DNA of 29,074 nt from RGIG3872 sp045660245 (GCA_045660245.1 JAZRDJ010000060.1:1-29074), one strand, 5' to 3'; positions 9,067-17,118 are shown, numbered from the stretch's first letter. The notes: generated by a model not told the origin, from the letters alone. A program made the numbers and translations.

Positions 9067-11048
9067 TATTTTTTCATCCTTTTTGTTTTCTCAAGACTAC
9101 TTTTAAGGTCGGCGATTGCATCTCGAAGTTCAATTGCCTTTTCAAAATCAAGCGACTTCACTGCAACATTCATGAGCGCAGTCAAATCCTCAATTTCTTT
9201 AATAATTTCCTTGTTCGTTTGTTTTTTATTTGATTGTGAAGCCTTGCTTGTAATTTTGAGAGTATCAACAATTCCTTTCACAATTGTTTTGGGCACAATC
9301 CCGTGTTTTTTGTTGTAATCATCTTGCTTTTTGCGCCTTCTGTTTGTTTCATCAATCGCCCTTTTCATCGAGTCAGTGATCGTGTCAGCATACATGATTA
9401 CTCTGCCCTCTGCATTTCTTGCAGCACGGCCAATCGTTTGAATGAGTGCACCCTCACTCCTCAAAAATCCTTCTTTGTCTGCGTCAAGAATTGCAACAAG
9501 TTTAACTTCCGGCAAATCCAATCCCTCACGCAAGAGGTTGATTCCAACAATAACGTCAGTTTCTCCAGCCCTGAGAGCATTGATAATTTTTGTTCGTTCC
9601 ATTGTCACAATTTCACTGTGAAGATAAGTCGTCTTTATTTTATGTTCAGACAAATATGCCGACAAATTTTCAGCCATCTTCTTGGTGAGCGTTGTAACCA
9701 GTGCTCTTCCTCCACTTTCAATAACTTTTCGGATCTCACTCATCAGATCGTCGACTTGACCTTTTATCGGTCTCACTTCAACCTCTGGATCCAAAAGCCC
9801 AGTTGGTCTGATGACGAGTTCTGCAATATTGTCCTCACGCTCCAGTTCATATGGACCAGGAGTTGCAGACACACACACCATTTGTCCCATTTTTGATTCC
9901 CATTCATGAAACATGAGTGGTCTGTTGTCATATGCCGATTTGAGCCTGAAACCATACTCCACAAGATTGTTTTTTCGTGCTCTATCCCCGTTGTACATAG
10001 CCCTGATCTGAGGGATCGTCATGTGGCTCTCGTCAATGAAGACAAGCATGTCGTCTGGAAAATAATCAAGAAGAGTGAATGGAGTATCCCCAGGCTTTCT
10101 TCCATCAAAATATCTCGAATAATTCTCAATGCCATTGGTATAACCCATTTCACGCATCATTTCAATGTCATAACTCGTTCTTTGCTTGAGTCTTGCAGCC
10201 TCAATGAGTTTTCCTCTGGCTTCAAGTTCCTTGACTTCTGCATCCATATCTTCTTCAATTTCTTGCAAGCAATTTTCTAGTTTTTCAGAGCCAACAGCGT
10301 AGTGACTGGCGGGATAAATTGCAATGTGTTCAAGATTATTCACAGCCTTTGAAGTCACAACTTCAATTTCTGCAATTCTGTCGATTTCATCGCCAAAGAA
10401 CTCCACACGCACAGCATACTCAGAACTTGATGCTGGGAAAATATCCACAATGTCTCCACGAACTCTAAATGTCCCGCGAACAAAATCAATGTCATTCCTT
10501 TTATATTGATTTGACACCAATTTTGCGATAAGTTCATCTCTTGAAATTTGCTGTCCAGGTCTCAATGATATTGCCATTTCGTGATATTCGGACGGTTCAC
10601 CCAATCCATAAATACAAGATACTGACGCAACAATGATCACATCTCGCCTTTCAAAAAGAGAGCAAGTCGCAGAATGCCTGAGTTTGTCTATCTCATCATT
10701 GATTGAAAGTTCCTTTTCAATATAAGTATCAGAAGAAACGATATATGCTTCTGGTTGATAATAGTCATAATACGAAACAAAATAATTCACCGAATTGTTT
10801 GGGAAAAGTTCTCTGAACTCATTGCAAAGTTGTGCCGCGAGTGTTTTGTTGTGTGCAATCACAAGCGTTGGCCTATTCATTTTTGCAATAATGTTTGCCA
10901 TGGTAAAAGTCTTACCGCTTCCGGTAACACCCAACATAATTTGTGTTCTCAAACCATCTTCAAGACCTTGAACCAGACTGTCAATTGCAGTTGGTTGATC
11001 ACCTGATGGCTTCATTTTTGAAACGAGTTCAAATTTCTTGTTTTCCAT
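9066..11048 (-). CDS. uvrB: UvrABC excinuclease subunit B
   Basis: Helicase-like damage-verification subunit of nucleotide excision repair. It is loaded by UvrA and recruits UvrC. The 660 residues are the normal length. Walker A GVTGSGKT is at 40-47. The YYDYYQPEAYI beta-hairpin region that clamps DNA and the DESHM Walker B box are present. Helicase motifs V and VI appear as GINLLREGLDLPE and QTIGRAARN. A C-terminal UVR motif runs through the segment with KSLDFEKAIELRD. The start is fixed by the family-typical N-terminus FELVSKMKPSGDQPTAI. No ribosome-binding site precedes the ATG: a TATAAT box ends six bases before it, so the mRNA is predicted to be leaderless. No SOS/LexA box of the Bacillus type (CGAACnnnnGTTCG) is seen upstream. 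Confidence 0.98.
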   Translation of the reverse strand: MENKKFELVSKMKPSGDQPTAIDSLVQGLEDGLRTQIMLGVTGSGKTFTMANIIAKMNRPTLVIAHNKTLAAQLCNEFRELFPNNSVNYFVSYYDYYQPEAYIVSSDTYIEKELSINDEIDKLRHSATCSLFERRDVIIVASVSCIYGLGEPSEYHEMAISLRPGQQISRDELIAKLVSNQYKRNDIDFVRGTFRVRGDIVDIFPASSSEYAVRVEFFGDEIDRIAEIEVVTSKAVNNLEHIAIYPASHYAVGSEKLENCLQEIEEDMDAEVKELEARGKLIEAARLKQRTSYDIEMMREMGYTNGIENYSRYFDGRKPGDTPFTLLDYFPDDMLVFIDESHMTIPQIRAMYNGDRARKNNLVEYGFRLKSAYDNRPLMFHEWESKMGQMVCVSATPGPYELEREDNIAELVIRPTGLLDPEVEVRPIKGQVDDLMSEIRKVIESGGRALVTTLTKKMAENLSAYLSEHKIKTTYLHSEIVTMERTKIINALRAGETDVIVGINLLREGLDLPEVKLVAILDADKEGFLRSEGALIQTIGRAARNAEGRVIMYADTITDSMKRAIDETNRRRKKQDDYNKKHGIVPKTIVKGIVDTLKITSKASQSNKKQTNKEIIKEIEDLTALMNVAVKSLDFEKAIELRDAIADLKSSLEKTKRMKK

Positions 11049-11054
11049 AATTGT

Positions 11055-11083
11055 ATTATACCCTGTTTTTTGACATTTTACAA
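11055..11083 (-). promoter_or_regulatory. uvrB promoter, predicted leaderless
   Basis: On the minus strand: TTGTAA (11083-11078), a 17-base spacer, TATAAT (11060-11055, perfect -10), then six bases ACAATT and the ATG at 11048. With the usual 6-7 base gap from -10 to start site, transcription would begin at or within a base of the A of the ATG. Confidence 0.75.
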
Positions 11084-11174
11084 TATTTTTTTGAGGCTTT
11101 GTCAGTAAAATTAACTATGCACAATCCTTGCATGTTATCATGATCAAACAAAATCACTCAGAAGGAGATAACTC

Positions 11175-11516
11175 ATGAACAAAACGATTAAACTTCACAC
11201 TCTTGAACTCACACAATCAAGACTTCTTGAAAAAAGGCTAAAAGCCCAACATATTATTATTCTTGACTACTTGAATCAGTTTTTTGAAAGTGGCAACGCT
11301 GTCTACAAAACAAAAGGGACAAAAAAGGAAAAATACTATTACATAACCACAAACAAAATACTATCAGACTTGCCATTTCTGGGCATAAAAAAACGCCGTT
11401 TGCAAGAACTCATGAAAGATCTTGAAACAGCGCAAATATTAAAAAAATATACATTAAAGAAAAATTGCCCAACTATTTTCGTCAAACTTGATTTGTCTGA
11501 AATTATTGCTTACTGA
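11175..11516 (+). CDS. Small winged-helix-like protein, replication-initiator-like
   Basis: A 113-residue protein that I do not recognise with certainty. A strong AAGGAG precedes the ATG at 7-8 bases. The segment with ILDYLNQFF, YYYITTNKILSDLPFLGIK, RLQELMKDLETAQILKK resembles the winged-helix N-terminal domain seen in phage and plasmid replisome organisers and DnaD-like proteins: a helix, a 'LPxLGIK' recognition turn, then 'L...LE...ILKK' into a beta wing. It is rich in Lys and predicted basic, which fits DNA binding. There is no partner replication gene or origin nearby. It diverges from uvrB and its last 7 bases overlap the end of the convergent permease gene. A promoter is uncertain: TGTTATCAT, an extended -10 at 11134-11141, has no good -35 box. 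It could be a phage or plasmid relic. Confidence 0.6.
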   Translation: MNKTIKLHTLELTQSRLLEKRLKAQHIIILDYLNQFFESGNAVYKTKGTKKEKYYYITTNKILSDLPFLGIKKRRLQELMKDLETAQILKKYTLKKNCPTIFVKLDLSEIIAY

Positions 11517-13123
11517 TCCCTGTGAAGAGCATCAATTGGCTGAAGCCTTGACGCCTTGATTGCTGGATACATTCCAAACGCCACCCCAATCACCAAACAG
11601 AATCCAAGGCTCATCACAATCACCCAAAGAGGCATTGAAAGAGCAATCCCCATGTCAGAACCAATCACCAGTGAACCGATGAAAGACATCAAAATACCCA
11701 AAAGTCCACCAAGCAAACTCACGACAAGAGCCTCAATCAAGAACTGAAGCAAAATGCTTGAGCGTTTTGCACCAATTGCCTTTCTTATTCCAATCTCTCT
11801 CGTTCTTTCTGACACCGCAACAAGCATAATGTTCATGATTCCAATACCACCAACAACAAGAGAAATTGCCGCAATCACAGTGAACAAAATCGTCATGATA
11901 TCCATTGTTAGCCCCATGATTTGAGTTACAGTGTTCATTGGTATGATATAGCAATCTTCAAACAACTTGTACCCCATATTCATGATCGACATTGAAATAT
12001 TCAAAACAGAATCATCTATTTCATCTTCATTTTCAAACAGGAAATAAGCACCATTCAATGGAATCTCATTGATTGTCGCAAAATCTCCAAACAAATCAGC
12101 ATTGCCATTGTCTAGTGTTACATAAACATTTCCCTGTTTTGTTTTACTGTACTCCGCAAGAGCAGCAAGAGTTCCACTCCCCATTCCAGAAAGTCCACTC
12201 ATTGAGTTTCCTGACCCCATGAGCGATGCATCTTCTTCAAGGACAACTCCAACAATTTTGTAGTTTCTTCCACCAACAAAAGTTTCTGTTATTTCGATCT
12301 CATAATCTTCAGAAAATTGATACGTCCTTGCGTCCAAACTCTCCATAACTTGAATTTCAAGAGATGGACAGTCATAATACTCAACAGGCGCAATATTTTC
12401 AAAGTAAGTATAAACACCATTATCAAAACTTAAATTCACTCCATCAATTGGAAGTGCTGGCACTTGTACTTGATATAACAAACACATTTCTGTGAGAGCA
12501 ACATAAAACTCATCAATATCTGCCCTGACCGGACTTGAAAAAGAATAAGTATAAAAATCAATTTTTCCACCAAGATAAACGCTTGCCCCAATTACTTCTT
12601 CATTGCTTTTATTGTCAAGATATGCTTTCACAAAATCTCTATCCACCACGCATTCATTGCTGGCTGAAACAAAAGATCCATCAACTTTTACATTACGAAC
12701 ATCCGTAAAATTCTGATCAACGCCACGAACTGTTGCACCAACTCGCATCATATATTGGCTGTGCCTACCACCAATTGTTGCATTAACCTCAACGACATGT
12801 GATGCTCTGTCAACGGCAATATCCCCTTGCGCAACCGCTGTAACAACAAACTCACCAGTGTTGTCTCTTGCCGAAATGTTTTCAACCAAACTTTCCAATT
12901 TGTCAAGAGTGAATGGGTTTGCTGCATTTTGCGTGAGCATTGTAACAAGTCTGCTCTCTGCCCCAAGTGAATTCATGATGGTTTGAGTTGCTCCGTTTGT
13001 GACTGTTGTGAGTAATGCTACTGTTGTCACCCCAATGATCACACCGAGCATTGTGAGGAATGTTCTCATTTTTGAAGCCCAGAGAGATTTGAAAGCCATT
13101 TTGATTGAATTCCAAAGCGCCAT
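11510..13123 (-). CDS. MacB/FtsX-type ABC transporter permease
   Basis: Integral membrane subunit of a MacB-like ABC system (type VII exporter or mechanotransmission family), 537 residues. The layout is an N-terminal helix at about 18-42 (FLTMLGVIIGVTTVALLTTV after a short amphipathic leader), a large extracellular domain of about 350 residues, and then three C-terminal helices with the FtsX-type GGIGIMNIMLVAVSERTREIGIRKAIGA loop. The extracellular part is longer than a bare MacB core (about 200-250) and has a Gly/Ser/Met-rich stretch near the middle (MGSGNSMSGLSGMGSG), probably a flexible linker. GGAGGT precedes the ATG, which starts 3 bases after the ATPase stop. No MacA/HlyD adaptor or two-component system is adjacent, so the substrate is unknown. 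Confidence 0.88.
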   Translation of the reverse strand: MALWNSIKMAFKSLWASKMRTFLTMLGVIIGVTTVALLTTVTNGATQTIMNSLGAESRLVTMLTQNAANPFTLDKLESLVENISARDNTGEFVVTAVAQGDIAVDRASHVVEVNATIGGRHSQYMMRVGATVRGVDQNFTDVRNVKVDGSFVSASNECVVDRDFVKAYLDNKSNEEVIGASVYLGGKIDFYTYSFSSPVRADIDEFYVALTEMCLLYQVQVPALPIDGVNLSFDNGVYTYFENIAPVEYYDCPSLEIQVMESLDARTYQFSEDYEIEITETFVGGRNYKIVGVVLEEDASLMGSGNSMSGLSGMGSGTLAALAEYSKTKQGNVYVTLDNGNADLFGDFATINEIPLNGAYFLFENEDEIDDSVLNISMSIMNMGYKLFEDCYIIPMNTVTQIMGLTMDIMTILFTVIAAISLVVGGIGIMNIMLVAVSERTREIGIRKAIGAKRSSILLQFLIEALVVSLLGGLLGILMSFIGSLVIGSDMGIALSMPLWVIVMSLGFCLVIGVAFGMYPAIKASRLQPIDALHRDQ

Positions 13124-13126
13124 TAC

Positions 13127-13840
13127 CTATACCTCCTCTCTTTGAACTTTTGAGTTTCTTGCTTGTCTGCTTTTATCTTCCACGATCTTTCCATCGTGAA
13201 TTTTCACAATTCTCTTTGCATGACTTGCAACATCAGCATCATGCGTGATCAAAATTACAGTAGTTCCACCATCATTGAGTGTCTTCAAAATCTGCATAAC
13301 CTCTTCACCAGTCTTGCTGTCAAGGTTTCCTGTTGGTTCGTCAGCAAGAACGACAGATGGACTTGTTGCAAGCGCCCTTGCAATGGCAACTCTTTGCTGT
13401 TGTCCACCAGAGAGTTCTGTTGGCTTGTGGTGCACTCTGTCACTCATTCCCACACTCTCAATAGCATGGATCACCGCTTCTTTTCTCTTTGATTTCCTCA
13501 ATCCTTGATAAATGAGCGGAAGTTCAACATTTTCATATGCATCAAGTTTAGATAGCAAATTAAAACCTTGAAAAATGAAGCCCATTTTCTTATTTCTTAA
13601 ATGTGCAAGTTGATTTTCTTTGAATTTAGAAATGCTCACGCCGTCCACAACGTAATCACCTTCAGTTGCCACATCCAAACATCCAATAATGTTCATAAGT
13701 GTTGATTTACCTGATCCGCTTGGTCCAATGATTGCAACGAATTCACCATCTTCAATGGTGATTGTAACATCATCAAGAGCCTTAACAACATTGTCATTAC
13801 CCATTTTGTAGTATTTTTTGATATTTTTGAGTTCAAGCAT
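13127..13840 (-). CDS. MacB/LolD-type ABC transporter ATPase
   Basis: ATP-hydrolysing subunit that pairs with the permease immediately downstream. It has 237 residues, the usual length. Walker A GPSGSGKST starts at residue 39, the Q-loop glutamine is 91, signature LSGGQQQR is near 143-150, Walker B VVLADEP near 163-169 with the NLDS D-loop, and the H-loop histidine is 200. The FIFQGFNLL and VELPLIYQGL phrases are typical of the MacB/LolD subfamily. AGGAG lies 8 bases before the ATG, and a good promoter lies upstream (see next entry). Confidence 0.95.
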   Translation of the reverse strand: MLELKNIKKYYKMGNDNVVKALDDVTITIEDGEFVAIIGPSGSGKSTLMNIIGCLDVATEGDYVVDGVSISKFKENQLAHLRNKKMGFIFQGFNLLSKLDAYENVELPLIYQGLRKSKRKEAVIHAIESVGMSDRVHHKPTELSGGQQQRVAIARALATSPSVVLADEPTGNLDSKTGEEVMQILKTLNDGGTTVILITHDADVASHAKRIVKIHDGKIVEDKSRQARNSKVQREEV

Positions 13841-13873
13841 TCAAATTTCTCCTAGATTTTTTGTAGCATAAAT

Positions 13874-13902
13874 ATTATATAACTATTTCATGACGTTTGC
13901 AA
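13874..13902 (-). promoter_or_regulatory. Promoter of the ABC transporter operon
   Basis: Minus strand: TTGCAA (13902-13897), exactly 17 bases, TATAAT (13879-13874). The start is expected near 13867, leaving a leader of about 27 bases that holds the AGGAG ribosome-binding site. It lies back to back with the glyS promoter. Confidence 0.7.
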
Positions 13903-13921
13903 AATCATTTGTTTGTATTTA

Positions 13922-13950
13922 TTGACAAAATAAACACAAAAGTATAAAAT
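13922..13950 (+). promoter_or_regulatory. glyS promoter
   Basis: TTGACA (13922-13927, perfect -35), a 17-base spacer and TAAAAT (13945-13950). The predicted leader is only about 55 bases, too short for a T-box riboswitch, and no T-box sequence is seen, so tRNA-sensing control of this synthetase is unlikely here. Confidence 0.72.
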
Positions 13951-14009
13951 ATTTGCATATCAAAAAAATGTGCATGGGATTCCACTCATGTGACAAAAAG
14001 GAGAAAACA

Positions 14010-15395
14010 ATGGAAAACAACATTTCAATGGACAAACTCGTTGCTTTCTGCAAAACAGTTGGTTTTGTATATCCAGGAAGTGACATCTATGACGGCCTTG
14101 CAAACACTTGGGACTATGGTCCTCTTGGCGTCGAACTCAAGAATAACATCAAAAAGGCTTGGTGGAAAAGATTTGTGCAAGAAAACGACAACTCTTATGG
14201 CGTTGATGCAGCAATTCTCATGAATCCAAGAGTTTGGGAAGCAAGTGGTCACGTTCAAGGATTTTCAGATCCAAAAATGGATTGCAAGGAATGTAAATGC
14301 AGAGAAAGAGCCGACAACGTAATTGAAAACTATTGTGCAAAGCACGGAATCGAAGGCATCGTTCCAGACAAAATGTCAAATGAAGAAATGGACACATTTG
14401 TTGCAGAACACAAAATAACCTGCCCAAAATGTGGAAAACACAACTGGTCACCAGTTCGCCAATTCAATCTCATGTTTGAAACATCAAGAGGTGTGACAGA
14501 AGGTGGGCAAAACAAAATTTATCTTCGCCCAGAAACTGCTCAAGGTGAGTTTGTGAACTTCCTGAATGTTCAAAGAACAACAAGAGCCAAAGTCCCATTT
14601 GGTATTGCTCAGATCGGAAAAGCATTTAGAAATGAAATCACTCCAGGAAACTTCATTTTCAGAACAATCGAATTTGAACAAATGGAACACCAATTATTTT
14701 GCAAGGAAGAAAATTCTTTTGATTTATATGAAGAATATAAAAATAAAGCAATGCAATTTTTGTTAGATCTTGGTTTTGATAGAAATCAATTAAGATTCAA
14801 GGATCATGATAAATTAGTATTTTACGCAAAAGCGGCATGTGATATTCAATTCTTCTCTTCTCTTGGCTGGCAAGAACTCAATGGAATTCATCACAGAAGC
14901 ACTTGGGACCTCTCTCGTCACCAAGAATATTCTGGAAAGAACATGATGTACACTGATCCAGTGACAAATGAAAAGTACACTCCAACTGTTATTGAATATT
15001 CAATCGGTTGCGACAGACTTTTGCTTGCAACTCTCCTTCAATCTTACAGAGAAGAACAAGTTGGTGAAAACGACACCAGAATAGTCATGGGATTCCACCC
15101 AGTCCTCGCCCCTTACAAAGTTGCAATCCTTCCACTTCAAAAGAATCTCTCAGAAAAAGCAAATGAAGTTTACAGAAAACTTTCAAAATCTTTCATGTGT
15201 ACATATGATGAATCTGGTTCAATTGGAAAAAGATATCGTCGTCAAGACCAAATCGGAACGCCACTCTGCGTAACAATTGACTTTGACACATTGGAAGATA
15301 ACACTGTCACAATCCGTGATCGTGACACAATGGAACAAGTAAGAGTCAAGATTGATGAACTTGAAAATATCATAGCAGAAAAAGTGAAATTTTAA
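14010..15395 (+). CDS. glyS: Glycyl-tRNA synthetase, alpha2 type
   Basis: Charges tRNA-Gly with glycine (class II synthetase of the single-chain dimeric type, as in Bacillota, archaea and eukaryotes, not the alpha2beta2 GlyQ/GlyS form). At 461 residues the length is typical. It begins with the family-typical GFVYPGSDIYDGLANTWDYGPLG. An insertion carries CKECKC and CPKCGKHNWS cysteines. Class II motif 2 appears as AFRNEITPGNFIFRTIEFEQME, here noted only by its core RNE/RTIEFEQME, and motif 3 as SIGCDRLLLATLL. The anticodon-binding domain follows (VAILPLQK, SIGKRYRRQDQIGTP). I chose the ATG at 14010 because AAAGGAG lies 6 bases upstream; an upstream frame to 13953 lacks a site. Confidence 0.96.
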   Translation: MENNISMDKLVAFCKTVGFVYPGSDIYDGLANTWDYGPLGVELKNNIKKAWWKRFVQENDNSYGVDAAILMNPRVWEASGHVQGFSDPKMDCKECKCRERADNVIENYCAKHGIEGIVPDKMSNEEMDTFVAEHKITCPKCGKHNWSPVRQFNLMFETSRGVTEGGQNKIYLRPETAQGEFVNFLNVQRTTRAKVPFGIAQIGKAFRNEITPGNFIFRTIEFEQMEHQLFCKEENSFDLYEEYKNKAMQFLLDLGFDRNQLRFKDHDKLVFYAKAACDIQFFSSLGWQELNGIHHRSTWDLSRHQEYSGKNMMYTDPVTNEKYTPTVIEYSIGCDRLLLATLLQSYREEQVGENDTRIVMGFHPVLAPYKVAILPLQKNLSEKANEVYRKLSKSFMCTYDESGSIGKRYRRQDQIGTPLCVTIDFDTLEDNTVTIRDRDTMEQVRVKIDELENIIAEKVKF

Positions 15396-15412
15396 ATAAA
15401 AAATTAATCATA

Positions 15413-15443
15413 AAAAAAGACTAGGAAAACCCTAGTCTTTTTT
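15413..15443. terminator. Bidirectional terminator between glyS and the convergent membrane-protein gene
   Basis: A 13-bp perfect stem (arms 15413-15425 and 15431-15443) with the GACTAGG/CCTAGTC core and a 5-base loop. It is flanked by A and T runs, so it can act on both strands. It lies 17 bases after the glyS stop and 14 bases after the stop of the minus-strand gene. Confidence 0.9.
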
Positions 15444-15457
15444 GTTGTGTCAATATC

Positions 15458-16354
15458 TTAACCAGCAATGAGAGAATTATATTGTTGCTTTAATGCAAGT
15501 GCAACATCTTTGTAATCATTTGCAAGATCAGTTTCCCCACGAATTTCATGAATTTGTTGCAAACAAGTATTCATTTTCATTTGCATATAAACATTGAAAA
15601 TTTTGCCTTGAATAGTTGTTTCTGCAGAATATTTGTTTTCAATTGCAATTCTCCACTCTGTCACCCACTCAAGCATTGTTTTCCCACTGATGAGCGCAGA
15701 ATCTGTGAAGATAACAATATCATCATTTTTTTCATCGATAGTCAAACTTTCATCATTATACAAGCAATTCATGTATGGAATTATACTTCTTGTATAAGTT
15801 TTGTCTTTGTCCGTTCCAATTTCTTGATACAAGAACAAAAGTGCTGTATCGCCTCTTCCTGTATCATACAAGGCTTGAATAAACAACGAATTCAAGTATG
15901 AGTCAATATCATAGACATATGCCACTTGATCAAGAGGCACGGACTCTGCACTTGCCTTATTGATTTTTTGTTCAAAATCCTTGTATCCCTCCATTTTTCT
16001 GAGTTTTGGGATATAGAACACCATGCGTGCCTTATCATCAATCTCAACAGATTTTGCAATCACGTTATAAAGCGACGCTGGACTTGGATAATGTTTATAT
16101 TGTTGTTCATAAGCCACAAGTGCCGATTTTTCTGATCCAATTGCATCAAACACTCTTGAAGGCACACTTGGTGCAACACCCATGAAAATTGCCATAAAAT
16201 AATAAAAAGCAAAAACAATTCCAACAATTGTGAATCCAACAGTCTTCAAAACAAACAGAGGCATACTGGTCTCATGTTTTTGTTCTTGAGCAACATGCTT
16301 GCTCGCACTCTTTGTCACTGAAAAGTGATTTTCTCCTACTACCTTTTTTGTCAT
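15458..16354 (-). CDS. Single-pass membrane protein of unknown function
   Basis: Not recognised. The 298-residue protein has a 30-residue polar, basic N-terminus, one hydrophobic helix at about 33-59 and then a 240-residue domain with no cysteine cluster or known catalytic motif. The domain is helix-rich with many Tyr and repeated short helices (ALVAYEQQYKHYPSPASLYNVIAKS, LFIQALYDTGRGDTALLFLYQ, here as separate pieces), which recalls tetratricopeptide-like helical repeats (inference). By the positive-inside rule the large domain is probably outside the membrane. The ATG follows the rpiB stop directly and AAAGGGA lies 8 bases upstream, so it is co-transcribed with rpiB. The bidirectional terminator follows. 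Confidence 0.7.
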   Translation of the reverse strand: MTKKVVGENHFSVTKSASKHVAQEQKHETSMPLFVLKTVGFTIVGIVFAFYYFMAIFMGVAPSVPSRVFDAIGSEKSALVAYEQQYKHYPSPASLYNVIAKSVEIDDKARMVFYIPKLRKMEGYKDFEQKINKASAESVPLDQVAYVYDIDSYLNSLFIQALYDTGRGDTALLFLYQEIGTDKDKTYTRSIIPYMNCLYNDESLTIDEKNDDIVIFTDSALISGKTMLEWVTEWRIAIENKYSAETTIQGKIFNVYMQMKMNTCLQQIHEIRGETDLANDYKDVALALKQQYNSLIAG

Positions 16355-16822
16355 TTACTTGTTCCCTTTATTCAGTTCATTGATTTTTTCGATTCTTCTT
16401 TGGTGTCTACCACCCTCAAATCTTGATTCCAAAAAACTCTTCACAATCTTGATTGCTTTTGTTGATGTCATTTTTACAGAATGAACTTCATTTTCGTACC
16501 CAGCACCAAAAACCAATACATTTGCATTTTCGTGAACTTTCGCAAAATGCGCTTCGGCCTCATCTCTTGCATGAACTGCAAAAATTCCTTCAAATCTGTT
16601 TGCAACAATGGCCATACCAACACCAGTTCCACAGATCAAAATACCATAATCACACAATTCATTGCGAACACTCGTGATCACTGGCAAAGCATTGTCTACA
16701 TAATCATCGCCAGGGTTACTTATTCCCATGTTTACAATATACCCCTGATCAGAAAGCCACTTGGCTATAGTTTTCGCGAGTTTTTCACCCCTGTGATCAA
16801 ATGCTATTGAAATTTTTTCCAT
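16355..16822 (-). CDS. rpiB: Ribose-5-phosphate isomerase B (RpiB/LacAB family)
   Basis: Interconverts ribose 5-phosphate and ribulose 5-phosphate in the pentose phosphate pathway. The 155 residues fit the family. Evidence is the FDHRGE start (Asp9, His10), catalytic Cys64 in CGTGVGM, His97 in the KVHENANVL segment that usually reads HNDANVL, and the C-terminal GGRHQRR with phosphate-binding Arg139. The segment between (AVHARDEAEA) differs from the usual ALCHD(T/S)YSA, so a related sugar-phosphate substrate cannot be excluded. AGGGGA precedes the ATG. The gene has its own strong promoter and is followed directly by the single-pass membrane protein gene. Confidence 0.92.
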   Translation of the reverse strand: MEKISIAFDHRGEKLAKTIAKWLSDQGYIVNMGISNPGDDYVDNALPVITSVRNELCDYGILICGTGVGMAIVANRFEGIFAVHARDEAEAHFAKVHENANVLVFGAGYENEVHSVKMTSTKAIKIVKSFLESRFEGGRHQRRIEKINELNKGNK

Positions 16823-16854
16823 TCACAAAATCCCCTGTATTTATCAATAAAATT

Positions 16855-16884
16855 AGTATATCAAAACAAATTATTTTCTGTCAA
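16855..16884 (-). promoter_or_regulatory. rpiB promoter
   Basis: Minus strand: TTGACA (16884-16879, perfect), an 18-base spacer ending in TGA, then TATACT (16860-16855), i.e. an extended -10. It starts right after the terminator of the 58-codon gene, so the two units are separated. Confidence 0.75.
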
Positions 16885-16886
16885 AC

Positions 16887-16920
16887 AAAAAAGAGTATCT
16901 TGGCGTTCAGACACTCTTTT
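16887..16920 (-). terminator. Terminator of the DivIVA-like small gene
   Basis: Arms 16889-16900 and 16909-16920 form a 12-bp stem with one G-U pair and an 8-base loop. On the minus strand it ends in a run of six T. The stop codon of the 58-codon gene lies where the hairpin's 5' arm meets its loop. Confidence 0.88.
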
Positions 16921-17083
16921 CTTCTTTGTGTTTTTGCTTAGTTTTAATTTTCTTTTTTAGTTTCCCATTTTCTTCGCGCAAATATTCAAGATCCTTTCTT
17001 TGAACCTCAATTTTTTCGTTCATGGAATTAATCTGCTCTTCAACTTGATTTTTGTCATAACCAAAAAATTGTTTATCAAACAT
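16907..17083 (-). CDS. 58-residue DivIVA/GpsB-like coiled-coil protein
   Basis: Short gene: it starts MFDKQFFGYDKNQVEEQI and continues as one amphipathic helix (INSMNEKIEVQRKDLEYL, REENGKLKKKIK) to a basic C-terminus. The FFGYDKNQVEEQI opening resembles the GYdxxeVDxF membrane-targeting turn of DivIVA/GpsB followed by their coiled coil. That similarity is weak and family assignment is inference. Support for it being real: an open frame with an own terminator straddling its stop, coding-like composition, and a place directly after sepF, a usual neighbour of divIVA. Oddity: the ATG comes directly after the T-run of the sepF terminator and the only ribosome-binding-like GGGG lies in that hairpin, so expression needs read-through and hairpin opening, or another promoter. 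It could be a poorly expressed or degenerate gene. Confidence 0.6.
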   Translation of the reverse strand: MFDKQFFGYDKNQVEEQINSMNEKIEVQRKDLEYLREENGKLKKKIKTKQKHKEEKSV

Positions 17084-17118
17084 AAAAAAACACCCCTATT
17101 CATTATATTATAGGAGTG
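17084..17118 (-). terminator. sepF terminator overlapping the next gene's ribosome-binding site
   Basis: On the minus-strand RNA, arms 17118-17110 and 17099-17091 form a 9-bp stem (one G-U pair) with a 10-base loop, followed by seven U. It lies 11 bases after the sepF stop. Its 3' arm contains the AGGGGUG that is the only ribosome-binding candidate for the 58-codon gene. Confidence 0.8.

Noticed and set aside
11049..11174. SOS (LexA/DinR) box controlling uvrB
   Set aside because: No CGAAC-N4-GTTCG-like palindrome is present near the promoter.
13951..14009. T-box riboswitch in the glyS leader
   Set aside because: The leader after the clear promoter is about 55 bases with no T-box sequence, stem I or terminator hairpin.
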